Positions 12,670-13,081 of a stretch of DNA of 13,081 bases are shown here, in pieces. Source of the stretch: Myxococcales bacterium (GTDB taxonomy: Bacteria > Myxococcota > Polyangia > Polyangiales > Polyangiaceae); the NCBI GenBank assembly GCA_020430865.1, contig JAGQIY010001509.1, positions 1 through 13,081 of the forward strand. The letters are read 5' to 3'. The notes under the pieces are model-generated. The model searched no databases and had not been told where the DNA came from. It saw only the letters and a list, made by a program, of their open reading frames with translations. The position numbers and the translations under genes were made by a program. Every line of letters starts with the position of its first letter. Positions within the stretch are counted from its first letter, which is position 1.

Positions 12670-13081
12670 ATGGCCATCGAGGAGATTCTCTATTCATACA
12701 CGCCGGAGGCGAGCGCCCCGGACGATGACACTCAGGAGCTGGACCAGGGGTGGTTCTATGACGAACCGACGCCCAGCCAGGCTCCGCCGAGCGCGTTTCC
12801 AAGCTTTCGGCTGCATGACTCCGGCGATAGCCTGACCCTGTCGGCGGACGTGCCCGGTCTGGCCCAGGACGACATCAGCGTGCAGGTGAGCCGCGACTTG
12901 ATCCACGTCAGTGGCAAGCGCAAGGAGCGTGTTCCGCACGGCTTCGAGCTGCTGCAGCGAGAGCGTCCCGAGCTCGACTTCGACCGCAAGATCAAGCTCT
13001 ACACCCGAGTCGACCCAGCGCGTGGTGCGGCGCACTTGGAGGCCGGTGTGTTGACCATCACCCTGCGCAAGGCCGCGGAGA
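12670..13081 (+). CDS. Hsp20/alpha-crystallin small heat-shock protein, 3' end outside window
   Basis: A small heat-shock chaperone cut by the right edge after 137 codons. It begins MAIEEILYSYTPE, has an acidic, disordered N-terminal arm (about 1-45), then the alpha-crystallin domain from about 46: FRLHDSGDSLTLSADVPGLAQDDISVQVSRDLIHVSGKR, and ends with FDRKIKLYTRVDPARGAAHLEAGVLTITLRKA. The A-x-x-x-n-GVL motif is typical (AHLEAGVLTITL). Hsp20 proteins form oligomers that hold unfolded proteins; in myxobacteria relatives include the SP21 spore-associated protein of Stigmatella. A perfectly spaced sigma54 promoter lies upstream. ATG at 12670 is chosen; an in-frame ATG at 12634 would leave a leader of only about 11 bases and sits in a hairpin loop. 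Confidence 0.93.
   Translation, partial: MAIEEILYSYTPEASAPDDDTQELDQGWFYDEPTPSQAPPSAFPSFRLHDSGDSLTLSADVPGLAQDDISVQVSRDLIHVSGKRKERVPHGFELLQRERPELDFDRKIKLYTRVDPARGAAHLEAGVLTITLRKAAE

Overview
The window is GC-rich throughout. Its gene content points to a myxobacterium-type bacterium, probably Polyangiales/Sorangiineae: a secreted enzyme ends in a MYXO-CTERM-like tail (Cys, hydrophobic segment, Arg-rich end) behind a Gly/Ala/Ser/Asn repeat linker, there are several lipoproteins, an NtrC/Fis-type regulator with non-canonical motifs, and a sigma54 promoter. This placement is inferred from sequence style, not from a search.

Layout: positions 1-400 hold no convincing gene. On the + strand follow a small unknown protein (401-697), a universal stress protein with an unusual His/Tyr-rich tail (986-1630) and an HtpX-like M48 membrane protease (1718-2659). 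A block of five minus-strand genes follows, transcribed from right to left: a TerB-like protein (8936-8418), a 501-residue Rossmann-like orphan (8200-6695), a ferritin-like lipoprotein (6608-5478), an NtrC-family regulator lacking key residues (5346-3970), and a secreted GPI-PLD/zinc phospholipase C-like protein (3960-2551). The last gene starts 9 bp after the regulator stops, and its 3' end overlaps the 3' end of the M48 gene by 109 bp.

To the right, divergent from the TerB-like gene, lies a DUF420 (YozB/CtaM-type) membrane protein (9133-9684). Then come a haloalkane-dehalogenase/OleB-like hydrolase (10606-9707) divergent from an extended SDR (10684-11649), two small lipoproteins on the minus strand (11978-11733 and 12448-12059), and an Hsp20 chaperone that runs off the right edge (12670-13081).

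How the genes may work together: Usp, M48 protease, Hsp20 and ferritin-like protein suggest a stress and maintenance neighbourhood rather than one pathway. The clearest regulatory signal is a near-consensus sigma54 promoter in front of hsp20. Its predicted leader RNA contains one strand that can pair with either of two identical downstream segments, the second directly before the start codon. The NtrC-like protein in the window has no recognisable GAFTGA loop, so it is not an obvious activator of that promoter. I see no mobile elements, CRISPR arrays, tRNAs or rRNAs.
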